The position numbers and the translations under genes are program-made. Below, one piece after another: positions 10,314-19,293 of a stretch of 64,000 bases of DNA (positions are counted from its first letter, which is position 1; each line of letters opens with the position of its first letter). Below the pieces are notes generated by a model that saw only the letters and a program-made list of their open reading frames with translations, was not told the DNA's origin and searched no databases. This DNA is from an uncultured Flavobacteriaceae bacterium (GTDB taxonomy: Bacteria; Bacteroidota; Bacteroidia; Flavobacteriales; Flavobacteriaceae), in NCBI GenBank assembly GCA_947502495.1, contig CANNAC010000001.1:434001-498000 (forward strand), given 5' to 3'.

Positions 10314-10758
10314 TTTTTACATAATCTGGGATATCTTTCAAAAACTGATAGCGCTCTGCTTCAAAGTCCATTTCGCAATAATAATGATTAATTCCGTTAG
10401 TAACCATTAAATAAGTAGCGTTTAAAGCTAAATTATAACGTGCAATTTGGTCAAAAGTAGTTTGGTCAATATTTATTTTAGCCGATTTACACTCTACAAT
10501 TAAGTGAATACTTCCGTCTGGATTAAAAATAACAATGTCGTAACGTTTGCGTAAGTTGTTTACCTTTAATTCTTTTTCTACATTAATTAAAGATTTTGGG
10601 AATCCTTTTTCCTCCATTAAATATTTTACGCAATGTTGCCTAACCCATTCTTCGGGTTGTAAGACCATAAATTTTTTGCGTATTTCATCATAAATAAGCG
10701 TTTTATTTTCGCTATTTTTGAATCGAAACGAATATGTAGGAAAATTTAGTTTTTGCAC
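10306..10758 (-). CDS. Type I restriction enzyme HsdR N-terminal-like (PD-(D/E)XK) stand-alone protein
   Basis: KRYDIVIFNPDGSIHLIVECKSAKI nuclease-like motif; 150 aa. Confidence 0.8.
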   Translation of the reverse strand: MQKLNFPTYSFRFKNSENKTLIYDEIRKKFMVLQPEEWVRQHCVKYLMEEKGFPKSLINVEKELKVNNLRKRYDIVIFNPDGSIHLIVECKSAKINIDQTTFDQIARYNLALNATYLMVTNGINHYYCEMDFEAERYQFLKDIPDYVKNE

Positions 10759-10947
10759 TACACAAATTTATAATTATAATGTTACTTCCAATGATTTTTG
10801 TAGAAAAGATTATCGAGAAGTTTTGGTTATTTTTTAATAAAATTATAGTTATCCGTCAAGCGGAATGCAGTCGATGTCCATTGGATAAGAAGAACAATGG
10901 CATTACAATCGTGCACCAAGTGACAACATTAAAACAATTTATTTATT

Positions 10948-11952
10948 TTGGACGAAGTTAAGCAACTAATAATAGACATAAAAAAAGGAAACCTGAAACC
11001 CATTTATTTTTTAATGGGAGAAGAAGCCTATTATATAGATAGTGTTTCCGATTATATTGAAGCAAATGTTTTGGCCGAAGAAGAGAAAGGTTTTAATCAA
11101 ATGGTACTTTATGGTCGCGATGTAACGATAGATGATATTGTTGGAAATGCAAAACGCTACCCAATGATGGCAGAGCGCCAAGTAGTAATTGTTAAAGAAG
11201 CTCAGGATTTATCTCGATCTATTGAGAAATTGGCTGCTTATGCTGCCAATCCGCAACCAACCACCGTTTTAGTCTTTAATTATAAGTACAAAAAACTGGA
11301 TAAACGCAAAGCTTTATACAAAGCATTAAAGAAAGTAGGAGTTGTTTTTGAAAGTAAAAAACTATATGAAAATCAAGTCGCAGATTGGATTCGTCGTGTG
11401 CTTTCCGGACAGAATTATACGATTTCACCAAAGGCATCGCAAATGCTTGTGGAGTTTTTAGGAACCGATTTAAGTAAAATTAGCAATGAGTTAGATAAAC
11501 TTAAAATTGTTTTACCAGCGGGAACACAAATTACGCCAGAACATATTGAGGAGAATATTGGTATTAGTAAAGATTATAATAACTTCGAGTTGCGCAAGGC
11601 GGTAGGGGAACGTAATATATTAAGTGCACATAAAATTGCACATTATTTTGCCGATAACCCAAAGGATAATCCTATGGTAGTAACGGTTTCCTTGCTTTTT
11701 AATTTTTTCTCACAGCTATTGCATCTACATGGTTTAAGTGATAAGAACCCTAGAAATGTTGCTTCGGCCTTAAAAGTGAATCCGTATTTTGTAAACGAAT
11801 ATATTGCTGCAGCTAGAAATTATCCCATGCGAAAAGTGAGTGAAGTTATTGGGACTTTACGTGAGTTTGATGTGAAGAGTAAAGGTGTTGGTAGTAATTC
11901 TGTTTCTCAAGGCGATTTGCTAAAAGAATTGCTGGTTAGAATAATGAATTGA
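10948..11952 (+). CDS. holA: DNA polymerase III subunit delta (apparent TTG start)
   Basis: LKPIYFLMGEEAYYID...RQVVIVKEAQDL...ELDKLKI; frame opens at TTG 10948. Confidence 0.9.
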   Translation: MDEVKQLIIDIKKGNLKPIYFLMGEEAYYIDSVSDYIEANVLAEEEKGFNQMVLYGRDVTIDDIVGNAKRYPMMAERQVVIVKEAQDLSRSIEKLAAYAANPQPTTVLVFNYKYKKLDKRKALYKALKKVGVVFESKKLYENQVADWIRRVLSGQNYTISPKASQMLVEFLGTDLSKISNELDKLKIVLPAGTQITPEHIEENIGISKDYNNFELRKAVGERNILSAHKIAHYFADNPKDNPMVVTVSLLFNFFSQLLHLHGLSDKNPRNVASALKVNPYFVNEYIAAARNYPMRKVSEVIGTLREFDVKSKGVGSNSVSQGDLLKELLVRIMN

Positions 11953-12181
11953 TGTAGAAGATAATTAGATACTTGATGTCACACTGAGCTTGTCGAAGTG
12001 TACTAATGAATGTATTAAATAGGAATAGTCTATGACAAGCTCAGACTGACTAAAAAGTTTATAATTGTATTCTTGTTAGCAATGAATATTAATACAGTAA
12101 AACACAGACAAATTATAGTTGTATGTCACACTGAGCTTGTCGAAGTGTAACGATTTATGAAGTAATAAAAAAAATAAACAC

Positions 12182-12547
12182 ATGAAAAACCTCTTCGTAT
12201 TCCTTTTTTGTATTTCTCTTTTTTCCTGTAAAGAAAAAACAACCCTTCCAGACCCTTTACAAGCAGGCTGGGAAGGAGAAAGCGTTTGCGAAATTGTACA
12301 TGAAGACAAAGAAGTACGTGTTTTAAAATGTACGTTTGCTCCAGGAGTTGGTCATGAAAAACATGAACACCAACCACATTTTGGCTATACTTTAAAAGGA
12401 GGAACGTTTAAAATAACAGATGCAAATGGTACTAAAACGATTAACGTAAAAGCAGGAACTAGCTGGAGTAAAGATGCCGTAACACAGCACGAAGTTTTAA
12501 ATGTTGGCGATAGCACTTCCGTTTACTTAATAGTAGAGTACAAGTAA
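12182..12547 (+). CDS. Cupin-domain lipoprotein
   Basis: Lipobox ISLFSCKE; GVGHEKHEHQPHFGYTLKGGTF...VKAGTSWSKDAVTQHEVLN. Confidence 0.88.
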   Translation: MKNLFVFLFCISLFSCKEKTTLPDPLQAGWEGESVCEIVHEDKEVRVLKCTFAPGVGHEKHEHQPHFGYTLKGGTFKITDANGTKTINVKAGTSWSKDAVTQHEVLNVGDSTSVYLIVEYK

Positions 12548-12619
12548 TTTTTGTAAAACTGTAACAGTTTCAAAAAAAGGAGGTCTTTAGTTTATATTTA
12601 TTCATTTAAAACAAAACCA

Positions 12620-13384
12620 ATGCATACCTTTTTAAAATTCAGAGCAAATCTTAGCGCCCTTTTTATAGCAATATTTTTCTTGCAAGCATTTGCAGTACAA
12701 GCACAATCCAAAACTTTTAAAGTAAAAACCTTCGATAAAGTTATTGTTAGTCCGCACATTGAAGTAGTTTTTAAAACTGGAGACGTAGAGAAAGTGGTTA
12801 TTGAAATGCTAACCGAAGACTTAGACGAAATGAATGTAGAAGTTAGCGGAAAAACACTTCAGATCTATTTAGATGATGCAAAAACGACTACAAAAGCGGA
12901 TAAAGAAAAAAGTACCAAACACAGAACGGTTGCTGCTTATAAAGGAACGGTTGCTAAAGCGATTGTGTATTATAAAAAAGTAAAAACTTTTTCGTTACGT
13001 GGCGAAGAGCGTTTTCTTTTTGAAGATCCAATCATTTCCGATAAAATAATATTTAATATTTATGGTGAATCACAAATAACAATGAAAGATGTTACTTTAA
13101 AGGAATTAAAAGTTTCTATTTATGGCGAAAGCTATTTGAAAATTGAAAACGGAAGTATCGAAAATCAGAAAATCACTGGTTACGGAGAATCTGTTGTTGA
13201 CTTTTTACAAGTAAACAATAAGGAAACAAAGATTACAGCTTATGGTGATGGTAGCTATCAATTTAATGTTAGTGATAATCTTAAAATCACTTCTTATGGA
13301 GAACCAACAATAAACTATAAAGGCAGTGCTACTTTAGAAAATGGTATTTCTATTGGAGAAGTAGATATCAATAAACTGGATTAG
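12620..13384 (+). CDS. GIN-domain (DUF2807-like) secreted protein
   Basis: Signal peptide; repeated beta pattern with YGES/YGDG/YGEP motifs typical of head-GIN proteins. Confidence 0.8.
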   Translation: MHTFLKFRANLSALFIAIFFLQAFAVQAQSKTFKVKTFDKVIVSPHIEVVFKTGDVEKVVIEMLTEDLDEMNVEVSGKTLQIYLDDAKTTTKADKEKSTKHRTVAAYKGTVAKAIVYYKKVKTFSLRGEERFLFEDPIISDKIIFNIYGESQITMKDVTLKELKVSIYGESYLKIENGSIENQKITGYGESVVDFLQVNNKETKITAYGDGSYQFNVSDNLKITSYGEPTINYKGSATLENGISIGEVDINKLD

Positions 13385-13385
13385 C

Positions 13386-14177
13386 CTAACGCACTTTACT
13401 ATGCAATACCAATTTATGTAACAATCTAGGAGAGATTCGCTTTAAATAAATCGCAAATCTTTCCTTTTGACCAATATATGCTTCAAACTTTTCTTTACGG
13501 ATTGCTTGAAGCATTTTTTTTGTAAATACATCTACATGCAATCCTTTTTCGGTCATTTCATCTTGATCTCCTTGTTTGCTTCCATCAGCGGTAAATGCAT
13601 TTCTAGCCACATTGGTATTCACAAATCCAGGACAAATCATCGTTACTTTTACCTGATCTTTTCCGTGTTCTAAACGCATGGCATCAAAAAAGCCATGTAA
13701 GGCATGTTTTGCACCGCAATACGCAGAACGTAGCGGAGAACTAAATTTCCCCATAAGACTAGAAACGACCACGTAATGTCCAGATTGATTCGCAACAAAA
13801 TGAGGTAGAAGCGCTTTGCTTAAAGCAACAGTTCCTAAGTAATCGACCTCTATTAACTTTCTATCTACTGCAATAGTGGTTTCAATGATCGCAGAACGTT
13901 GACTAATGCCGCCATTATTGATAAGCACATCTATTTTTCCGAATATAGAAATTGCATCGTTTGCTATAGAAGTTAAGGAATCTGTTTCTGCTAAATCTAA
14001 AGGTAACACCGAAATATTTTCAGGACGGTTACACAAGGCTTTTACCTTTTCTAATGCTTCTTTTCTTCTAGAAGAAAGTATCAGTTTGCAGTTTTCTTTT
14101 GAAAGCGCAATGGCTAGGCTTTTACCAATGCCGCTGGAAGCTCCAGTAATCCAAACTACTTTGTTGTTAAATGTCAT
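13386..14177 (-). CDS. SDR family oxidoreductase
   Basis: VWITGASSGIGKSLA, NNGG, SSLMGKFSSPLRSAYCGAKHAL. Confidence 0.93.
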   Translation of the reverse strand: MTFNNKVVWITGASSGIGKSLAIALSKENCKLILSSRRKEALEKVKALCNRPENISVLPLDLAETDSLTSIANDAISIFGKIDVLINNGGISQRSAIIETTIAVDRKLIEVDYLGTVALSKALLPHFVANQSGHYVVVSSLMGKFSSPLRSAYCGAKHALHGFFDAMRLEHGKDQVKVTMICPGFVNTNVARNAFTADGSKQGDQDEMTEKGLHVDVFTKKMLQAIRKEKFEAYIGQKERFAIYLKRISPRLLHKLVLHSKVR

Positions 14178-14243
14178 CTTGTGTTTTATTTTTTTTTTTG
14201 CTACGAATGCACGAAAGTTTTTTATTGAATTCTTATTTTGAAT

Positions 14244-14777
14244 TTAGATCGTATCATAGATATTAGTAAACTTAGAGGTTGCTCCTGGAGGTCCCCAAAA
14301 AATAATCAAAAAAGCACCTTCTCTTTTTTCTGCACCATTTATTATTAAATGACCTAAATTACTTAGTCCGATTTCATGTTTTTTGATTTCATAATCTCCA
14401 AGAATATAAGGAATGCCATGTAGTCTAAAGTTTTTGTTTTTTAAAAGTAGAAACCCATCCTTAGTTATTTTATACTTTATAATTTTTGAATCTATTTTAG
14501 TTTTATTTTTTAAAAATGAAAACAAGATTTCTTCGTTTTTTAAAACTTCTATTTTTACATGAGAAATTGTGTCTTTCAGCTGTTTACCTATTAGTTTTCC
14601 TGAAATAGTATGATACCAGCGTTTTGTTGTGTTTTTTGTTGAGTTATTATAAACACCATTTATTTGTTTAATATTTTTCTCAGTAAGTTGTTGTGTATTT
14701 AGTGAACTAGTATCAGGAAGAGAAGCACAACTTGAAAGGAGAAAGAAAATTCCAATAATCAACATTTTTTTTATCAT
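14244..14777 (-). CDS. Hypothetical lipoprotein
   Basis: Lipobox FFLLSSCAS; no recognised domain. Confidence 0.65.
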   Translation of the reverse strand: MIKKMLIIGIFFLLSSCASLPDTSSLNTQQLTEKNIKQINGVYNNSTKNTTKRWYHTISGKLIGKQLKDTISHVKIEVLKNEEILFSFLKNKTKIDSKIIKYKITKDGFLLLKNKNFRLHGIPYILGDYEIKKHEIGLSNLGHLIINGAEKREGAFLIIFWGPPGATSKFTNIYDTI

Positions 14778-14828
14778 ATTAGAATACCGTTTTTAGTTTA
14801 AAGACAACACTAATTATTATTTTACTTA

Positions 14829-14922
14829 CTGACCACTGACCACTGACCACTGACCACTGACCACTGACCACCGAACACTGACCACTGACCACTGAACACT
14901 GCTTACTGTTTACTGCTAACTG
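14829..14922. repeat. Heptanucleotide tandem repeat (CTGACCA-type), about 13 units
   Basis: CTG/CCG anchors at 14829, 14836, 14843 ... 14913, 14920, all in exact 7-bp register; overlaps the 3' end of the next CDS. Confidence 0.95.
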
Positions 14923-15802
14923 ATTTTTCCCATTCCGCTCTCAAATCCCCACTTAATTTACCAGTTCCATCATGTTTCCAACCTGGCGGTTTTACTAAAT
15001 ACAAAAACCTGCTTTTTAAAGATTTCTTTCCGGAAAAGGCATCTTTAAACATATTGATCCATTCTATAAAAGCAATTTTCACAGGATTATAGGTGTTGAT
15101 GTTTGCAACCAATCCGTAAACGACTTTTTCTTCTTTAAGTTCTGGTTGAAAAGTTCCGAAGAGTTTATCCCAAATAATTAAAATTCCAGCATGATTTCTA
15201 TCTAGGTAAATAGGATTACTTCCGTGATGTACTCTATGATGCGAAGGCGTATTCATTACTGCTTCAAACCAAGTTGGCATTTTCTCAATTGCTTCGGTAT
15301 GAATCCAATATTGGTATAGTAAACTAATGGACATTTGTAGGATAATCATTCCCGGATGGAATCCTAAAAGAGGTAACCATAACCAAAAGATAAAAGTGTA
15401 AAATCCGCCAGACCATGTTTGTCGTAACGCAGTACTTAAGTTGTAATGTTGTGACGAATGATGTACCACATGCGAAGCCCAAAATAAGCGACACTCATGG
15501 CTAATTCTATGAAACCAGTAATAGGCAAAATCGTCGGCAAAGAAAATCAGAATAAAACTCCACCAAACAACAGGAATAGTGAATAGTCTGAAATTTTCAT
15601 ACACATAATAAAAGCATATTAAAACCAAAGCTTTACTAAAATAGCCCAAAACCACATTTCCTAAACCCATTGCAATAGAAGAAAGGGCATCCTTTTTTTC
15701 GTAGGTTTTTATGTTCTCTTTGACTGTAATATAAAGTTCCAGCAACATAGAAATTATAAAAAAAGGAATGGCATAAAGTATGATATCTGGAAATTCTGTC
15801 AT
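14903..15802 (-). CDS. Sterol desaturase / fatty acid hydroxylase family protein
   Basis: WFHRISHE, HVVHHSSQHYN, HRVHHGSN histidine boxes. Confidence 0.93.
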   Translation of the reverse strand: MTEFPDIILYAIPFFIISMLLELYITVKENIKTYEKKDALSSIAMGLGNVVLGYFSKALVLICFYYVYENFRLFTIPVVWWSFILIFFADDFAYYWFHRISHECRLFWASHVVHHSSQHYNLSTALRQTWSGGFYTFIFWLWLPLLGFHPGMIILQMSISLLYQYWIHTEAIEKMPTWFEAVMNTPSHHRVHHGSNPIYLDRNHAGILIIWDKLFGTFQPELKEEKVVYGLVANINTYNPVKIAFIEWINMFKDAFSGKKSLKSRFLYLVKPPGWKHDGTGKLSGDLRAEWEKSVSSKQ

Positions 15803-15915
15803 TTTGTTTTCTTGATTAAGTGGATATTGTCATACGGAGCGCAGTCGAAGTACAATTATATCCATCTTTTTACTTTGCAAAATACAAAAATTATTGTCTA
15901 TTTTTGAAGTGAACT

Positions 15916-16950
15916 ATGATAGCAACCTACCAACAATATATTTTAAACTTTAAACAAGCCAGCGGAACTTCTCGCGGTGTTTTAAAAACGAAAGAAACTT
16001 GGTTTCTAATTATAGAACATCAAGGTAAGAAAGGAGTAGGCGAATGCGGGCTTTTTCGAGGTTTAAGTGCTGATGACGTCACCAACTACGAAGAAAAATT
16101 ACAATGGGTTTGTGCTAATATTCATTTAGGTCTAGACCTTCTATTAGCCGAATTAATAATGTTTCCTAGTATACAATTTGGCCTAGAACAAGCTTTTGTT
16201 TCTTTGCAAGGGGAACATCCTTTTCTGCTTTTTCCTTCCGAATTTACCCAAGGAAACGATACTATTCCTATTAATGGATTAATATGGATGGGAACCGAAG
16301 CTTTTATGAAAGAACAAATAAAAGACAAAATTGAGGCAGGTTTTAGTTGTATTAAAATGAAAATCGGAGCTATAGATTTTAAAACAGAACTAGAACTATT
16401 AAAATCGATTAGAAAAGAATTTTCTGCGGAAGACATCGAATTACGAGTAGATGCCAATGGCGCTTTTAAGCCTTCGGAAGCTTTAGAGAAATTAAAGGTA
16501 CTTTCTCATTTTGATTTGCACTCTATAGAACAACCCATTAAACAAGGTCAAATTCAAGAAATGGCAAGGCTTTGTGAAAACACTCCTTTACCAATTGCAC
16601 TAGACGAAGAATTAATTGGTGTTTTTGATGTAACAAAGAAAGAAGATTTGCTACTAACTATCAATCCGCAATACATTATTTTAAAACCAAGTTTGGTTGG
16701 CGGATTTTCAGGCAGTCAAAACTGGATAGATTTGGCAGAAAAGCAAAATATTGGTTGGTGGATTACTAGTGCATTAGAAAGTAATGTGGGGTTAAATGCA
16801 ATAGCACAATTTACATACACCTTACAAAGTAAATTGCCGCAAGGACTTGGTACCGGAAGTCTTTTTACCAATAATTTCGAAAGTCCGTTACAAGTAAAAA
16901 ACGGTACATTGCAATATCAAAATAATAATAACTGGAATTTTAAATTATAA
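15916..16950 (+). CDS. menC: o-succinylbenzoate synthase (enolase superfamily)
   Basis: KMKIG...LRVDANGAF...IEQPI...DEELIG; adjacent to menE-like gene. Confidence 0.88.
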   Translation: MIATYQQYILNFKQASGTSRGVLKTKETWFLIIEHQGKKGVGECGLFRGLSADDVTNYEEKLQWVCANIHLGLDLLLAELIMFPSIQFGLEQAFVSLQGEHPFLLFPSEFTQGNDTIPINGLIWMGTEAFMKEQIKDKIEAGFSCIKMKIGAIDFKTELELLKSIRKEFSAEDIELRVDANGAFKPSEALEKLKVLSHFDLHSIEQPIKQGQIQEMARLCENTPLPIALDEELIGVFDVTKKEDLLLTINPQYIILKPSLVGGFSGSQNWIDLAEKQNIGWWITSALESNVGLNAIAQFTYTLQSKLPQGLGTGSLFTNNFESPLQVKNGTLQYQNNNNWNFKL

Positions 16951-16952
16951 GT

Positions 16953-18125
16953 ATGTATATAGAGCAAGCGTTTAAATCATTACATGAGTGGTGGAGATAT
17001 TTATTAGGTTTCATCATTATTTTTATAGTATGGCAATTAATTGGATCTATTCCGTTAATCGCTGGAATTTTATATACTATAGGTTTAGAAGGAATACAAA
17101 ATGGAGATTTCCCAACAGATATTCCAGAAATGGCTGATATTTTAGGAAACAATATGTTTTTGTTTTTAATGCTTTTATCCTTTGCTATTGGCTTGGTTGG
17201 TGTCTTTTTTAATTCTAAAGTGATCCATCAGCAGTCTATTACAGAATTAACTACTGCCAGAAAAAAAATAGATTGGAGCCGATTTTGGTTCGTTTTTATA
17301 CTTTGGGGAACGGTATCTTCTGCTTTTGTATTTGTAGATTATTTTATGGAACCAGAAGGTTATGTGTGGAATTTTAAATTAGTTCCGTTTTTAACACTTG
17401 CCGTAATTGCTATAATCTTAGTGCCATTACAAACCAGTATGGAAGAATATTTTTTTAGAGGTTATTTAATGCAAGGACTAGGAATAGGAACGTTGCATAA
17501 AAAGTTCCCAATACTATTCTTCTACATATTAGCTGCTATTTTTGGGTATATTTATTTTTATGGTATTTATGATTTTGGCATGATGGATAACCTATTGATT
17601 TTTTCAGGTTTATCTGTTTTACTGCTTTTGATTTTGAATATTAAGCTGGTGGAAAAAATGTTAGTATCCGATTCTTATTTAGCAGTATATGATGTTTTAA
17701 AACGAAGGTCAACACCTTTATTTATTACCTCCATTGTCTTTGGATTAATGCATTTAGCAAATCCAGAAGTAGAGCAACTTGGTTATGTCATTATGGTGTA
17801 TTATATAGGAACTGGTTTCTTTTTAGGAATTATGACACTAATGGATGATGGTTTAGAACTCGCATTAGGATTTCATGCTGCTAATAATTTATTTACTGCT
17901 TTATTAGTAACAGCAGATTGGACTGCTTTTCAAACCGATTCTCTTTTTAAAGATATTTCGGAGCCAACTTCGGCAGGATTTATAGATGTATTTATGCCTG
18001 TATTTGTTGTTTTTCCTATTATTCTTTTCATTCTAGCAAAAAAATATAAATGGACCAATTGGAGTGAAAAACTTTTAGGAAAAGTAGTAGAGCCTGTAAA
18101 AGAAGATTATAAAATAATAGAATAA
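16953..18125 (+). CDS. CPBP family intramembrane metalloprotease
   Basis: SMEEYFFRGYLMQG (EExxxR), FGLMHLAN, GFHAANN motifs; multiple TM segments. Confidence 0.92.
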   Translation: MYIEQAFKSLHEWWRYLLGFIIIFIVWQLIGSIPLIAGILYTIGLEGIQNGDFPTDIPEMADILGNNMFLFLMLLSFAIGLVGVFFNSKVIHQQSITELTTARKKIDWSRFWFVFILWGTVSSAFVFVDYFMEPEGYVWNFKLVPFLTLAVIAIILVPLQTSMEEYFFRGYLMQGLGIGTLHKKFPILFFYILAAIFGYIYFYGIYDFGMMDNLLIFSGLSVLLLLILNIKLVEKMLVSDSYLAVYDVLKRRSTPLFITSIVFGLMHLANPEVEQLGYVIMVYYIGTGFFLGIMTLMDDGLELALGFHAANNLFTALLVTADWTAFQTDSLFKDISEPTSAGFIDVFMPVFVVFPIILFILAKKYKWTNWSEKLLGKVVEPVKEDYKIIE

Positions 18126-18132
18126 TAGAATA

Positions 18133-19200
18133 ATGATACCAGCGTATAATAAAATACACAATCGTTTTAAATTAAATGATAGCTCTTTTTTATATGAAGA
18201 TCTTAAAGAAGTTGCTTACAGTCATGTAAAAGAAGGATTGCCTTATGAAAAGAATATTGGCGATTTTTTAATTGATTGGCTAGACGATAAAGAGTATGTA
18301 TTGGTACAAACTTCTGGATCTACTGGAAAACCAAAAACTATTAAATTACAAAAGCAAGCAATGGTACATTCTGCTATTGCAACAGGTGATTTTTTTAAAT
18401 TAGAACCAGGAGACAAAGCATTACATTGTTTGCCAAGCAACTATATTGCAGGGAAAATGATGTTAGTAAGAGCGATGATTTTAGGTTTAGAGCTGGATCT
18501 GGCAGAACCGACGAGTCAACCACTTTTTGATTATGAAAAGCACTATGATTTTTGTGCAATGATACCTTTACAGCTTCAAAAAACGATGACGTATTGCAAT
18601 AATATTAAAACGATTATTGTTGGCGGTGCTTCGGTTTCTAGTAACTTAAAAGCTGCTATTCAAGGAATCAAAACCAATGTGTTTGAAACCTATGGAATGA
18701 CGGAAACCATCACACATATTGCGGTTAAGAAGATTAATAACTTGGAAGGTGAAGTTGAAGCATGTCATTTCAAAACCCTTCCAGATATTCATATTTCTCA
18801 AGACGAAAGAAACTGTTTAGTCATTGAAGCACCAAAACTTTCTGAGGACAAAATTGTAACCAATGATGTGGTGAAATTGCATTCTGAAACTTCTTTTGAA
18901 TGGCTTGGTAGATATGATCATGTTGTAAATTCTGGTGGTGTTAAATTATTTCCAGAACAGATAGAAGCAAAGCTAGAGTCTGTAATGAGTACTCGCTTTT
19001 TTATAACAAAAGAGGAAGATGAAACGCTTGGCGAATGCATCATTTTAATAGTAGAAAGCAAAAGTAATACTATAGAAGCTTCCGTTTTTGAAGGATTAGA
19101 AAAATTTGAAATTCCGAAAAAAATCTATTCCGTAGAAAAATTTATAGAAAGTGGTACTGGCAAAATTCTTCGTCAGGAAACGGTGAAAAAAATAAAATAA
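18133..19200 (+). CDS. menE: AMP-binding protein, likely o-succinylbenzoate-CoA ligase
   Basis: VQTSGSTGKPKTI, FETYGMTETITHIA, SGTGKILRQ; operon with menC. Confidence 0.87.
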   Translation: MIPAYNKIHNRFKLNDSSFLYEDLKEVAYSHVKEGLPYEKNIGDFLIDWLDDKEYVLVQTSGSTGKPKTIKLQKQAMVHSAIATGDFFKLEPGDKALHCLPSNYIAGKMMLVRAMILGLELDLAEPTSQPLFDYEKHYDFCAMIPLQLQKTMTYCNNIKTIIVGGASVSSNLKAAIQGIKTNVFETYGMTETITHIAVKKINNLEGEVEACHFKTLPDIHISQDERNCLVIEAPKLSEDKIVTNDVVKLHSETSFEWLGRYDHVVNSGGVKLFPEQIEAKLESVMSTRFFITKEEDETLGECIILIVESKSNTIEASVFEGLEKFEIPKKIYSVEKFIESGTGKILRQETVKKIK

Positions 19201-19293
19201 CGCGTTAACTCATTCAAAAGGATACTTCACGCATTTGTGGTTTTATAAAATATAGCTTAGGTATAAGTTTACCTGAACTTTAAAACTAACCAA

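Noticed and set aside
10779-10961. 60-aa ORF before holA
   Set aside because: No recognisable motif, overlaps the holA start; probably spurious.
12076-12377. Minus-strand 77- and 83-aa ORFs over the cupin gene
   Set aside because: Antisense to a well-supported cupin CDS; typical AT-rich shadow ORFs.
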